A stretch of DNA of 64,000 nt from UBA4744 sp963717135 (GTDB taxonomy: Bacteria; Actinomycetota; Acidimicrobiia; Spongiisociales; UBA4744): contig CAVQVN010000004.1 in assembly GCA_963717135.1 (NCBI GenBank), forward strand, positions 1 through 64,000, read 5' to 3'. The notes below the pieces were generated by a model. That model was given only the letters and a program-made list of their open reading frames with translations, was not told the DNA's origin and ran no database searches. Of this stretch, positions 34,118 to 43,151 are shown piece by piece; within the stretch, counting starts at the first letter, position 1; each line of letters starts with the position of its first letter. Both the position numbers and the translations under genes were made by a program.

Positions 34118-37100
34118 ATGACTGCAGGAAGCTTTCGCCGGGTGACGTCAAACGTCTCATTCCCTGCCCTGGAAGAGGAGATTCTGGAGCTGTGGGACCG
34201 CGTCGATGCCTTCGCAACCTCGGTCGAGATGCGCCCTCCCGACTCGGAGTACACCTTCTACGATGGTCCTCCGTTTGCGTCGGGAAGCCCCCACTACGGC
34301 CACATTCTGGCCGGCGTGATCAAGGACATCGTCCCCCGCTACTGGACGATGCGGGGCCACCGCATCGAACGCCGATTCGGCTGGGATACGCACGGACTCC
34401 CGGTCGAGATGGAGGTCGAGAAGGAACTGGGGGTCTCAGGACCCAAAGCGATCGAGGCTTATGGAGTCGCCCTCTTCAACGAGGCCTGCCGGTCAAAGGT
34501 CGAGCGCACGACCGAAGACTGGCAGCGGATCACGCGCCGCATGGGTCGTTGGGTTGACTTCGAGAACGACTACAAGACCATGGACCGGGACTTCATGGAG
34601 AGCGGTTGGTGGGTTTTCTCCCAGTTGTGGAAGAAGGACCTGATCTATCGGGACTTCAAAGTCGTTCCCTATTCGTGGGGCGCGGCCACACCCCTTTCCA
34701 ACTTCGAAGCGAACATGGACTACCGGGACGTCGACGATCCGGCGATTACCGTCCGCTTGCGGGCGTTAGGGAACCATGGGCCGGTCCGCGAGGGCGACTA
34801 TTTCCTGATTTGGACTACAACCCCATGGACCCTCCCTGGAAACCTGGCCATCGCCGTCGGTGAGGCCATCGAGTACGTGGCGGTCAAAGCAGACGGCCGG
34901 CGTTATTGGATCGCCGCGCCGATGGCCGGCATGTTCCAGACGGAGGAACCAGAGATCGTCGCTCGAGCCACTGGTGCCGAACTCGTAGGCGCCGCCTACG
35001 AACCTCCTTTCGATTACTTCCCACAAGAACGCGAGCGGGGCGCTTTCCGGGTAATCGGCAGCGAGGACGTGACGATGGACGAAGGGACCGGCCTGGTGCA
35101 CATGGCGCCCGCATATGGCGAAGCCGACTTTTTCTCACTCCAGGCCGCCGGTCTGGATATTCTGGTCGACCCGGTCGACGCCGAAGCGCGTTTCACCGAC
35201 GAGGCGACCGATGTGGCCGGAATGCACGTGAAGGACGCCGATTCGGTCCTGATGGACCTTCTCAAGCGACGCGGCCTGCTGGTCCGGCGGGAACAGATCC
35301 GACACTCCTATCCCTTCTGCCCGCGTACCGGCACCCCACTGATCTACAAGGCGATTCCTTCTTGGTTTGTCCGAGTCGAACGAATCCGCGACCGGATGGT
35401 GGAGTTGAACGAGCGCATCCACTGGGTGCCGGAGTATGTCGGCAGCAGACGTTTCGGCAATTGGCTGGAGACCGCTCGCGACTGGGCGATCAGCCGCAAC
35501 CGGTATTGGGGCAACACGATCCCCGTTTGGCTTTGCGACTCGTGCGACGAACAGGTTTGTATCGGGTCGATCGACGATCTCGAGCAACGATCCGGGGTCC
35601 GCCTGACAGATCTCCACAAGCACATCGTCGATGAAGTGACGTTTGCGTGTTCCTCGTGCGACGGCACCATGGTGCGAACTCCCGAGGTGCTCGACACTTG
35701 GTTCGATAGCGGCTCGATGCCCTACGCCCAGATCCACTACCCGTTCGAGAATCAAGAACGGTTCGAACGGAGGTTTCCGGCCGACTTCATCGCCGAAGGC
35801 CTCGATCAGACCCGCGGGTGGTTCTATACGTTGCTGATCCTCGGTACGGCTCTATTCGATGAGGAGCCGTTCCAGAACTGCGTGGTGAACGGCATGATCC
35901 TGGCCGAGGATGGCCGCAAGATGTCGAAAAGTCTCAAGAACTACCCCGACCCGACTGCCGTCCTCGACCAGTTCGGAGCCGACGCCCTGCGCGCCTACCT
36001 GATCAATTCGCCTCTCTTGCGTGCCGAACCGCTGAGGTTCACCGAAGAAGGAGTACGCGAAGTGACTCGCTCCGTGATGCTCCCACTCTGGAACGCCTAC
36101 TCATTTCTAACGACGTACGCCGAAGCGGACGGCATCACTCGAGCCGATCTCGACACGGCTCCGCCGGTTGCAGAGCGACCCGAGATCGACCGCTGGATCC
36201 TCTCGATGCTGCAATCACTCGTTTCGGAGGTCAACCGGATGATGGAGGGCTACTACCTCTACTCGGTGGTCCCTCCGATGATCGGATTCATCGACCATCT
36301 GACCAACTGGTACATCCGGCGCTCACGCCGGCGTTTCTGGCGCACCCGGCACGATGATGATGCCGACAAGCTGGCCGCCTTCGCCACGCTGTATGAGGTA
36401 TTGGTTACCTTTTCCAAGGTGATCGCGCCCGTGCTCCCATTCGTTACCGAGGAGCTCTACCAGAGGCTCGTCGTGGACCACCGGCTGCCCGGCGAGCCGG
36501 GACCGGTCAGTGTCCATCACACCGACTACCCGGAGGCCCGACCCGAGTTGATCTCAGTCGAGCTGGAAGTCGAGATGAAGTGGGCAAGACAGGTTGTCAA
36601 CCTGGGACGTTCGCTGCGGGTCACTCATGGGCTCAAGGTCCGAAAGCCGTTGCCTTCGCTCACCGTTCTCACCCAAGATCCGGAGGTCGCCGAAGCCGTC
36701 AAATCGCATGCGTGGCTGATCGCCGAGGAACTGAATGTCAAGGAAGTCCTGGTCGGCCGGGATGAAACCGAATTGGTCGAACTACAAGCCAAGGCCAACT
36801 TCTCGCGATTGGGCCCGCGCCTGGGGGCAGACGTGCAGCCGGTCTCCAAAGCGATCGAAAAGCTCACCCCGGACATCGTGCAAGCGTTGGCCGGCGGCGA
36901 ACGCACCCTCGTGGCCGGGCACGAAATATCAGCCGAGGACATCGTCGTGCAACGGGTACCCCGGCCGGGGATGGTAGTGGCGGCCGAAAGTCCCCTCTCG
37001 GTTGCCATCGACACGAAGTTGACGCCGGAACTCGAAATCGAAGGAATTGCCCGCGAGCTGATCAACCGGATTCAGCAGATCCGCCGCGACCGCGGTCTCG

Positions 37101-37297
37101 AGGTGACCGATCGCATCGAGGTGACGTGGGCCGGTACCTCGGAGAGAATCAGCGCAGCTTTCCAGATATTCGCTGAGACCATTTCAGCCGAGGTTCTCGC
37201 CCAGTCGCTGGTGCGACAGGACCAGGTGGTCGATGCCACCATCGATATCGACGGTGAGCCCGTATCCATCGAGATCAACCCGACGAAGAACAACTAG
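34118..37297 (+). CDS. ileS: Isoleucyl-tRNA synthetase, eukaryote-like (type 2)
   Basis: IleS charges tRNA-Ile. The ATG at 34118 follows GAGGAG by eight bases and gives 1059 residues, the length of the eukaryote-like IleS class. Typical bacterial type 1 enzymes have about 930-940. The HIGH-type motif is SPHYGHILAG in FYDGPPFASGSPHYGH. KMSKS is intact in DGRKMSKSLKNYPDP. The editing domain between them has WTTTPWTLPGNLA. The C-terminal anticodon-binding part ends at 37297. This class is associated with lower sensitivity to mupirocin in known cases. A T-box precedes the gene. Confidence 0.96.
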   Translation: MTAGSFRRVTSNVSFPALEEEILELWDRVDAFATSVEMRPPDSEYTFYDGPPFASGSPHYGHILAGVIKDIVPRYWTMRGHRIERRFGWDTHGLPVEMEVEKELGVSGPKAIEAYGVALFNEACRSKVERTTEDWQRITRRMGRWVDFENDYKTMDRDFMESGWWVFSQLWKKDLIYRDFKVVPYSWGAATPLSNFEANMDYRDVDDPAITVRLRALGNHGPVREGDYFLIWTTTPWTLPGNLAIAVGEAIEYVAVKADGRRYWIAAPMAGMFQTEEPEIVARATGAELVGAAYEPPFDYFPQERERGAFRVIGSEDVTMDEGTGLVHMAPAYGEADFFSLQAAGLDILVDPVDAEARFTDEATDVAGMHVKDADSVLMDLLKRRGLLVRREQIRHSYPFCPRTGTPLIYKAIPSWFVRVERIRDRMVELNERIHWVPEYVGSRRFGNWLETARDWAISRNRYWGNTIPVWLCDSCDEQVCIGSIDDLEQRSGVRLTDLHKHIVDEVTFACSSCDGTMVRTPEVLDTWFDSGSMPYAQIHYPFENQERFERRFPADFIAEGLDQTRGWFYTLLILGTALFDEEPFQNCVVNGMILAEDGRKMSKSLKNYPDPTAVLDQFGADALRAYLINSPLLRAEPLRFTEEGVREVTRSVMLPLWNAYSFLTTYAEADGITRADLDTAPPVAERPEIDRWILSMLQSLVSEVNRMMEGYYLYSVVPPMIGFIDHLTNWYIRRSRRRFWRTRHDDDADKLAAFATLYEVLVTFSKVIAPVLPFVTEELYQRLVVDHRLPGEPGPVSVHHTDYPEARPELISVELEVEMKWARQVVNLGRSLRVTHGLKVRKPLPSLTVLTQDPEVAEAVKSHAWLIAEELNVKEVLVGRDETELVELQAKANFSRLGPRLGADVQPVSKAIEKLTPDIVQALAGGERTLVAGHEISAEDIVVQRVPRPGMVVAAESPLSVAIDTKLTPELEIEGIARELINRIQQIRRDRGLEVTDRIEVTWAGTSERISAAFQIFAETISAEVLAQSLVRQDQVVDATIDIDGEPVSIEINPTKNN

Positions 37298-37472
37298 TAC
37301 TACATCCCATGACGTCTGCTTGGGCTCCGGGGCAGCCGAATCGAGGTTCGCCAGACCTCCCCGCGGAACGACTTCGTCTTGACTGGTTCCGACCGGCCGT
37401 TGCGGTGTATTCGCTCAGGTTGCGGTGAGTCTGGAATTGGGTAGGTCGAGCAGTGACCGAGATCGGTCGTTC

Positions 37473-38153
37473 TTAGTCGTCGGACTGGTTCCTCTCCCAG
37501 GGGCGCAGCCCGGAACCGAGGATGACCTGGCTGGTGCTCTCCTCCCCATTGCCTTCCTCGAACGATTCCGGGCCTTCGTCGTCTTCGTCATCCCAATCGC
37601 CCTCAGATTCGCCCTCGGAAATCTCATCTTCGTCGTCGTCCTCGAGATCGACCGGAAGGTCGTCCCAGGACTCGACGTCATCCCGGTCGGGCTGGACCGC
37701 AATGATGTCCGCTTCGATAGCTTCGAGGTTCCCCAGAGTCGAGTCGGCCAGGCCCACTATTCGCTCTTTGATCCCTGCGACCGATGAACGCATGCGATCT
37801 AGGTCGGCCACCAGATTCTCCCGTTCCTGGATCCGCTCGACCTCGACTTCGGATGCTTGCATGCGGGCCTCGATGAGCACCTGCTGCGCCTCCGCCCGAG
37901 CTTCCTGGACCACCTGATCGGCAGTTCGTTGGGCGATGACCAGGGTCTTCTTGATCCGATCCTCGGTCTCACGGTTCGCTTCGAGCTGTTCCTCGAGGAC
38001 GGCCACTCGTTCGTTGGCATCGCGAAGCTGACGCTCGTACTCACGAATCGCGATCACGATCTCGTCGAGGAACTGATCGACCTCTTCTTCCGCATAGCCG
38101 CGCAAGGCGACCCGGAAGGTCTTCTGCTCAATATCAATCGGGCTCAATACCAT
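37473..38153 (-). CDS. divIVA: DivIVA-family polar/septal protein
   Basis: DivIVA (Wag31-like) marks curved membrane at poles and septa and directs growth or division. The 226-residue product starts MVLSPIDIEQKTFRVALRGY, with the conserved lipid-binding N-terminal domain (FRVALRGYAEEEVDQFLDEI). A long coiled coil follows (residues about 30-140). Then comes a very acidic tail (LPVDLEDDDEDEISEGESEG) unlike that of mycobacterial homologues. It is the last gene of the minus-strand dcw run, 91 bases after yggT. It converges with ileS across a 175-base gap with no clear terminator. Confidence 0.9.
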   Translation of the reverse strand: MVLSPIDIEQKTFRVALRGYAEEEVDQFLDEIVIAIREYERQLRDANERVAVLEEQLEANRETEDRIKKTLVIAQRTADQVVQEARAEAQQVLIEARMQASEVEVERIQERENLVADLDRMRSSVAGIKERIVGLADSTLGNLEAIEADIIAVQPDRDDVESWDDLPVDLEDDDEDEISEGESEGDWDDEDDEGPESFEEGNGEESTSQVILGSGLRPWERNQSDD

Positions 38154-38244
38154 GATTCATGCTCCTCGAAACACGCTTGTCCGGAGCTTAGCCCCGCCCG
38201 GCAGTTCCTGAGTGTTTGTCAGAATGGCCCCGGGGCGCCGGGTG

Positions 38245-38499
38245 TCAGCGACAGATGGCACTCGAAAGTATCGAAAGACCGATCAGAAGCACAAGCGGCG
38301 AAAGATCCAGAGCTGCTCCCCCCATCCGGACGGGCGGAATGATCCGCCGCAAAGGAATGAGAATCGGGTCGACGATGGTCGCCAGTGCCGAACGGATTCT
38401 GCCCACCGGATGCTCGCCGGGAACGCGAACCCAATCGAGGAGGATCCGCGCGAACACGACAATGATGTATAGCTGAATCAGAGAGCAGACGATTCCCAT
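38245..38499 (-). CDS. yggT: YggT-family membrane protein
   Basis: An 84-residue protein has two hydrophobic segments. MGIVCSLIQLYIIVVFARIL leads to LDWVRVPGEHP, and RRIIPPVRMGGAALDLSPLV leads to a final helix. The second stretch matches the YggT signature with DPILIPLRRIIPP. The function is unclear; the family is linked to osmotic tolerance and, by position, to division. I start at the ATG at 38499, seven bases after the sepF stop. The longer upstream frame is only out-of-frame sepF. Confidence 0.88.
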   Translation of the reverse strand: MGIVCSLIQLYIIVVFARILLDWVRVPGEHPVGRIRSALATIVDPILIPLRRIIPPVRMGGAALDLSPLVLLIGLSILSSAICR

Positions 38500-38506
38500 G
38501 AAGTAT

Positions 38507-39049
38507 CTATTCGCTGTCTTCAGCGGTCGAATACAGTCCGAGATCGGCCAATCGGCGTTTCTCTTCCCGGCCGAGCGAAACGCGGGGCGGCAACACCATG
38601 ATGACGCCTTCTGATGTTTTCCGCATCGTGCCATCGAGGGCATAGGTCAATCCGCTTGCGAAATCGACCAGACGGCGAACCATATCCGGGTCGGTTGCCC
38701 GGAGGTTCAATACCACCGGTACCCGCTCGCGGATGCGATCGGCCAGTAGTTTGGCGTCGGAAAAATCAGTGGCCTCGACAATGTCGCACTGCGCATCTGC
38801 CGACTTGACCTGCCTCACGGCTCCGGTGGTCGGCGCGCCCGTCGCATATGAACGGTCGGCTCCCGATACCGGCAAACGGCCGGCAGGTGGTTCTACCCGG
38901 CGACCCATAACGCCTTCGGTCCGATTGGCGACCGTGCGAACCTGAGATTGAACCGGAGTGGTCTCGACCGGCGTGGTGGACTCCTGCTCCATGGCCTCCT
39001 CGTCGACCAGCCCGAGATAGAGAAGTGCCTTCTGCCACAACGTACTCAT
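38507..39049 (-). CDS. sepF: SepF cell-division protein
   Basis: SepF links FtsZ to the membrane and is the usual FtsZ anchor in bacteria without FtsA. The 180-residue protein has an N-terminal amphipathic helix (MSTLWQKALLYLGLVDEE), a variable linker, and the SepF core (DAKLLADRIRERVPVVLNLR, then RRLVDFASGLTYALDGTM and VIMVLPPRVSL). No ftsA was seen in the cluster, which fits this role. It sits between yggS and yggT as in many actinobacteria. Confidence 0.94.
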   Translation of the reverse strand: MSTLWQKALLYLGLVDEEAMEQESTTPVETTPVQSQVRTVANRTEGVMGRRVEPPAGRLPVSGADRSYATGAPTTGAVRQVKSADAQCDIVEATDFSDAKLLADRIRERVPVVLNLRATDPDMVRRLVDFASGLTYALDGTMRKTSEGVIMVLPPRVSLGREEKRRLADLGLYSTAEDSE

Positions 39050-39061
39050 GAGATCCCTTGG

Positions 39062-39721
39062 TTAGTGCTGAATTCTTGGACCAAAGATAGCCCGTCCCAC
39101 GCGAATGATGGTTGCTCCTTCCTCGATCGCAACCTCGAAGTCGTCTGTCATTCCCATCGACAGCTCTCGCATCGCCGGAAACGACGACGCCAGTTCGTCT
39201 CGCAACAAGGCAAGACGGCGGAAAAAAGGGCGCGACGCTTCCGGGTCGTCCACCTGCGGCGGAATCGCCATGACCCCCTGCAGATCCACGCCCAGCGCCA
39301 GGAACCGATCCGCCATCGCCGGGGCTTCGGCGACGGTCACTCCCGCCTTCTGATGTTCATCGCCGAGATTCACTTCCAGCAGGGCCGGCGGTGGAGCGCC
39401 GGGCCCCTTGAGCCAGGCCGTCGCCAGGCTCATACGATCCATTGAATGAAGCAGATGAGCCAGGGGTCGGACCAGACGCACTTTGTTGCTTTGCAGCGGG
39501 CCGATGAAGTGCCAGCGCACATCGGCGGGCATCGCCGTGGCTTTGGCTGCCAATTCGGCTGCCCGGTTCTCGCCGAAGACCCGCTGTCCGTCGTTGTAGG
39601 CCTTCATTAGCACCTCGATCGGGTGCGTCTTGCCAACTGCGACCAGGGTGATCTCATTAACGGAGCGGCCGCTGCGGCGGGCCGCCGCGGTGATCCGCTC
39701 ACGAACGGATTCGAGACTCAC
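39062..39721 (-). CDS. yggS: YggS/PLPBP-family pyridoxal-phosphate homeostasis protein
   Basis: This PLP-binding single-domain TIM barrel buffers free PLP. The 219-residue product begins at a GTG at 39721 (VSLESVRERITAAARRSGR) that overlaps the pgeF stop as GTGA. The PLP lysine lies in LVAVGKTHP. FGENRAAELAAKA, WHFIGPLQSNKVR and the phosphate-binding SMGMTDDFEVAIEEGATIIR with VGRAIFGPR follow. All are standard family blocks. It stands between pgeF and sepF, as in most Gram-positive dcw clusters. Confidence 0.93.
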   Translation of the reverse strand: MSLESVRERITAAARRSGRSVNEITLVAVGKTHPIEVLMKAYNDGQRVFGENRAAELAAKATAMPADVRWHFIGPLQSNKVRLVRPLAHLLHSMDRMSLATAWLKGPGAPPPALLEVNLGDEHQKAGVTVAEAPAMADRFLALGVDLQGVMAIPPQVDDPEASRPFFRRLALLRDELASSFPAMRELSMGMTDDFEVAIEEGATIIRVGRAIFGPRIQH

Positions 39722-40341
39722 GAAAACCACACGATCCCGGCCATGCGAGCCGGGGTTCCGTCGCGGCGGTGTGAGAAGAAGTCCGCGGAACAGCGGGTAC
39801 AAGTGGCGGCTTGCCAGACTTCCAGACCCTCCAGCCGCAAGGCGACCGCCCCGGGAAGGTCGACCCCCACCGTACCCCGGGTAGTGACAGAGGTATTGGC
39901 CGGGAACCGCTCAGCGACTTCCGGACCCACCTCAAAACAACAGGGTCCGATGCCGGGACCAATGGCTGCCCGCAAGGGTGTCCATCCGGCAGCCTTCATC
40001 GCCGAGCGGAGGTTCTCCACCACGCCGGCCGCCACCCCCCGCCAACCGGCGTGGGCAATCCCCACGCCCCGGTCCGCTTCGATGGCGACACCAAGGCAAT
40101 CGGCGGTGAACACCGCCGCCGGGAGGCCGGGCCGAGACGTGTAGACGGCATCGGCCTCACCGAGCACACCCGGCCTCACGGCTTCGACCGCCGACCCTTC
40201 GTGTACCTGGCGCACGGTCGCCCACTCGCTGGAAATGTCGAGATCGGCGGAGACCACCCTGCGGGCTTTCGGGTCGTTCCGCAGGTCACCGTCCCGGGCA
40301 TCAGAGAAGGCGACTCCCCGGAATCCGGGAGGCCGGATCAT
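39718..40341 (-). CDS. pgeF: PgeF/YfiH-family peptidoglycan editing factor
   Basis: The family (formerly DUF152 or polyphenol oxidase) is a zinc amidase reported to edit misincorporated L-Ser in muropeptide precursors. The 207-residue protein shows the metal and active-site blocks QVHEG, FTADCLGVAIEA (Cys) and HAGWRGVAAGVVE (His), plus GPGIGPCCFEVGPEV. It starts at 40341 with an ATGA overlap to the ftsZ stop. A role in cell-wall quality control fits the location directly after ftsZ. Activity on purines or phenolics, reported for some members, cannot be excluded. Confidence 0.9.
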   Translation of the reverse strand: MIRPPGFRGVAFSDARDGDLRNDPKARRVVSADLDISSEWATVRQVHEGSAVEAVRPGVLGEADAVYTSRPGLPAAVFTADCLGVAIEADRGVGIAHAGWRGVAAGVVENLRSAMKAAGWTPLRAAIGPGIGPCCFEVGPEVAERFPANTSVTTRGTVGVDLPGAVALRLEGLEVWQAATCTRCSADFFSHRRDGTPARMAGIVWFS

Positions 40342-41396
40342 CCCTGCACGAAACTCGGGATGTCGAGGTCATCACCTTCAACTGGAGGTCTGACGACGTT
40401 CCCCGAGGCAATCCCGCGCGTGGCGTTGCGCCGGCTTCGATCAAAACCGGCGGCGATCACGGTCACCACGAGGTCCTCGCCGAGATTGTCGTCCACCACC
40501 GCGCCGAAGATGATGTCGGCCTCGGAATCGCTGTGCTGGGCGACCACGGAGGCGGCCTTGTTGACCTCGTGCAGCGTCATGGCCGACGGACCGGCGATCG
40601 TCAACAACACCCCACGGGCTCCTTCCATCGAGGTTTCGAGCATGGCGCTCGAGATGGCACGCTGGGCGGCCTGCTCCGCTCGCCCCTCCCCAGAGGCACG
40701 ACCGATGCCCATCACGGCCGTTCCGGCGCCGGAGAGTATGGTGCGCACGTCTGCGAAGTCGACGTTGATGAGTCCCGGAGTGGTGATCAGGTCGGTGATG
40801 CCGGCCACACCCCCCATCAGCACCTCGTCGGCCATACGGAAGGCATCAACAATCGGGGTGCGGTCATCGGCCAGTTCCAGTAGACGATCGTTGGGGATGA
40901 CAATCAGCGTGTCGACGGAGTCGCGTAGATCCTGGATTCCTTGTTCTGCTTGCACGGAACGGCGCCGGCCCTCAAACCCGAATGGCCGGGTTACCACCCC
41001 GACGGTGAGGGCGCCCAGGCCACGTGCTACGTCTGCCACAATGGGGGCGCCACCAGTTCCGGTGCCACCTCCCTCGCCGGCGGTGACGAAGACCATGTCG
41101 GCCCCCTTCAACACCTCTTCCAGTTCTTCCTTGTGACCCTCGGCCGCGGCCTTGCCCACCTCTGGATTGGCACCTGCTCCCAGGCCCCTGGTGATATCAC
41201 GGCCCAGATCGAGCTTGATATCGGCATCCGACATCAACAAGGCCTGGGCGTCGGTGTTGATGGCAATGAACTCGACCCCCCGCACGCCGGCGTCGATCAT
41301 CCGGTTGATGGCGTTGACGCCGCCGCCGCCGACGCCGACCACCTTGATCACCGCCAGATAGCTCTGAGTCGTCGAGCTTCCTCGAGATGTCGCCAT
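40338..41396 (-). CDS. ftsZ: Cell-division GTPase FtsZ
   Basis: FtsZ polymerises into the division ring. From the ATG at 41396 (MATSRGSSTTQSYLAVIKVV) the 352-residue protein has VVGVGGGGVNAINRMI, the tubulin signature GGGTGTGGAP, the T7-loop region NVDFADVRTILS, and a short linker to the C-terminal peptide DDLDIPSFVQG that binds SepF and other partners. An AAAGGA ribosome-binding site precedes the ATG. The 94-base gap to ftsQ is the only sizeable one in this part of the cluster and contains a hairpin. It may therefore hold a separate ftsZ promoter or a processing site. Confidence 0.97.
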   Translation of the reverse strand: MATSRGSSTTQSYLAVIKVVGVGGGGVNAINRMIDAGVRGVEFIAINTDAQALLMSDADIKLDLGRDITRGLGAGANPEVGKAAAEGHKEELEEVLKGADMVFVTAGEGGGTGTGGAPIVADVARGLGALTVGVVTRPFGFEGRRRSVQAEQGIQDLRDSVDTLIVIPNDRLLELADDRTPIVDAFRMADEVLMGGVAGITDLITTPGLINVDFADVRTILSGAGTAVMGIGRASGEGRAEQAAQRAISSAMLETSMEGARGVLLTIAGPSAMTLHEVNKAASVVAQHSDSEADIIFGAVVDDNLGEDLVVTVIAAGFDRSRRNATRGIASGNVVRPPVEGDDLDIPSFVQG

Positions 41397-41416
41397 GGGA
41401 ATTCCTTTCAAGAAAC

Positions 41417-41433
41417 TTCAGGTTTGACCTGAA
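41417..41433 (-). promoter_or_regulatory. Hairpin in the ftsZ leader
   Basis: TTCAGGT and ACCTGAA form a perfect 7-base stem with a 3-base loop, 21 bases upstream of the ftsZ ATG. AAACCT occurs three times in the same gap. It could affect mRNA processing or ribosome access. No convincing -35/-10 pair was found. Confidence 0.4.
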
Positions 41434-41490
41434 CCTTACGCTTGATCCACCTTCAATGAAAGCCAAAAAGTCTAAGGTTTGAGTGCAGGT

Positions 41491-42234
41491 TTAAGCTTCG
41501 ACTATCGCCGGTCGGGTGGGAGCCACCAGATTGACGGTCGATCCGGCCGGGAGCTCTTCTGCGAGAATGGCCTGCAGCGCCGCGGCTTTTTCCGCCATCT
41601 CGGTGGGAAGTCCCAATCTGACCTCCAGTCCGGACACATAGGCCCATAACTCTCCGTCCCGCTCGGTCAGAACCATCTCATTGCGACTCTCGGTCGGCAA
41701 CCCGGACACGAACTTCACTCCCCCGGTTACCCGCTGGTCGTCGAACCGTTGACCTATCCCCGGCCCAACGAGATCAAAGGTCATCGACGGTCCGGCCGGC
41801 TCGGGGTCAAAACGCAGCACTGAGGAGTCCTCGGCAATCACCGCCCACCGGGCCCCGGCCTTCACCCACACCAATGGGGTGCGTTCGTTGACCACTACCT
41901 CGACCGCGTCTGGGATGACCCGGCGCACGGTCGCTTCAATCACCCAGGGATCAGCCTCGAGGAGCTGCTCAACTCGTCCCGGTCTCAAAGCGATCAGGGG
42001 CGTTCCGTTTACGACGCCGGCTGTTTCGAGGATTTGCAGGGTATCGCTGCCGCTGACTCCGGAGACCGCCACGTGGGCAATGGAAAACCACGGAGACTGA
42101 GCCACCCAGCCGATGGCGCCGGCCAATGCCACCGTTACCAGTGCCCAAAAGACCCTGCGCAGCCGTTTCCGGGCGTTGCCTTCCGCGACAGATCGCCGAC
42201 GTTCGGCCAGGCGAGGGTCGACCCGGGTGGTCAT
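41491..42234 (-). CDS. ftsQ: Divisome protein FtsQ
   Basis: FtsQ/DivIB is a bitopic membrane protein that scaffolds FtsL and the other late division proteins. The 247-residue protein has a basic cytoplasmic start (KRLRRVF), one membrane helix at residues about 29-46, and an extracytoplasmic POTRA domain (FSIAHVAVSGVSGSDTLQIL). The FtsQ beta domain follows with DPWVIEATVRRVIPDAVEV and VVNERTPLVWV. It begins with a one-base TGATG overlap with the murB stop. The order murB-ftsQ-ftsZ is normal. Confidence 0.92.
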   Translation of the reverse strand: MTTRVDPRLAERRRSVAEGNARKRLRRVFWALVTVALAGAIGWVAQSPWFSIAHVAVSGVSGSDTLQILETAGVVNGTPLIALRPGRVEQLLEADPWVIEATVRRVIPDAVEVVVNERTPLVWVKAGARWAVIAEDSSVLRFDPEPAGPSMTFDLVGPGIGQRFDDQRVTGGVKFVSGLPTESRNEMVLTERDGELWAYVSGLEVRLGLPTEMAEKAAALQAILAEELPAGSTVNLVAPTRPAIVEA

Positions 42235-43151
42235 CAGTGGACCTCATCCGGTGAGGTGCGGAAGGGCCCGGCAAACTGGACTTCTGGTCTGAGCCACAAC
42301 CCCAGTTCTGCGCCCACCCGGCGGCGGATGGCCCAAACGAGGTCATACACATGTTGGGCACGGGCCCCTTCCTCAACAACGACAAAGTTCGCGTGCTTGG
42401 TAGACACTGACGCCCCACCCACGCTGAAGCCCTTCAGGCCCAGGCTGTCGATGATTCGTCCGGCCGAATCGCCCGGGGGATTCTTGAAGACACTCCCGGC
42501 GTTGAGGGTTCCGCCCGGTTGTTGGTCACGTCGCCAGCGAGTGATTTCGCGCATTGTCTCGGCGATGGCCTCTTGATCCCTGGTCTCGGTAGCAAAAGTG
42601 GCCGTAATCACGATCTCATCTGACTTCAGATTCGAATGGCGGTAAGTCATCTCCAGATCGTTTGGCTTTCGTTCGTCGACTGTTCCGTGCCGGAGATCGA
42701 ATACGCGAACCGATTGAAGCCGGTCTTTTGTCTCCGACCCGTGACACCCGGCATTCATTCGGACCCCACCACCGATCGAACCGGGAATACCGATAAAGAA
42801 CTCCAGTCCGCCTCGACCTTCCCGGGCGCATGATCGAGCCACCGAGGGCATCGAGGTGGCGGCCCCGCAGGTTACGGTCCCCTGGTCACCGAATTTCGTG
42901 AAGGCGAAACCGGCACCAAGGTGGACTACCAATCCTGGAAAGCCTTCATCGCTGATGACCAGATTGCTTCCGCGTCCCAGCACCAACGCGGGTTGGTCTC
43001 GAAGAGCCTCTCCGACCGATACCAATTCGTCTTCGTTCTGTGCCTCGAGGTAGTACCTCGCCGGACCGCCCAGCCTGTAGGTGGTCAGTTCGCCAATCGG
43101 CACCATTGCCCGAAGTTCTCCTGAAGCAACTAGAGCGTCGAGCGACCTCAT
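42234..43151 (-). CDS. murB: UDP-N-acetylenolpyruvoylglucosamine reductase
   Basis: MurB reduces the enolpyruvyl group to give UDP-MurNAc, using FAD and NADPH. The 305-residue protein has the FAD-binding TTYRLGGPARYYLEA and VLGRGSNLVISDEGF. The active-site region is FFIGIPGSIGGGVRMNAG. The catalytic serine region is LNAGSVFKNPPGDSAGRIID, and the C-terminal segment KHANFVVVEEGARAQHV. It belongs to the type with NAGSVFKNP common in Gram-positives. The start overlaps the murC stop (43148-43151, ATGA). Confidence 0.95.
   Translation of the reverse strand: MRSLDALVASGELRAMVPIGELTTYRLGGPARYYLEAQNEDELVSVGEALRDQPALVLGRGSNLVISDEGFPGLVVHLGAGFAFTKFGDQGTVTCGAATSMPSVARSCAREGRGGLEFFIGIPGSIGGGVRMNAGCHGSETKDRLQSVRVFDLRHGTVDERKPNDLEMTYRHSNLKSDEIVITATFATETRDQEAIAETMREITRWRRDQQPGGTLNAGSVFKNPPGDSAGRIIDSLGLKGFSVGGASVSTKHANFVVVEEGARAQHVYDLVWAIRRRVGAELGLWLRPEVQFAGPFRTSPDEVH

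Noticed and set aside
37298..37472. Possible terminator or small RNA between ileS and divIVA
   Set aside because: GACCGAGATCGGTC can fold but no T-run follows on either strand, and nothing resembling a known RNA was seen.
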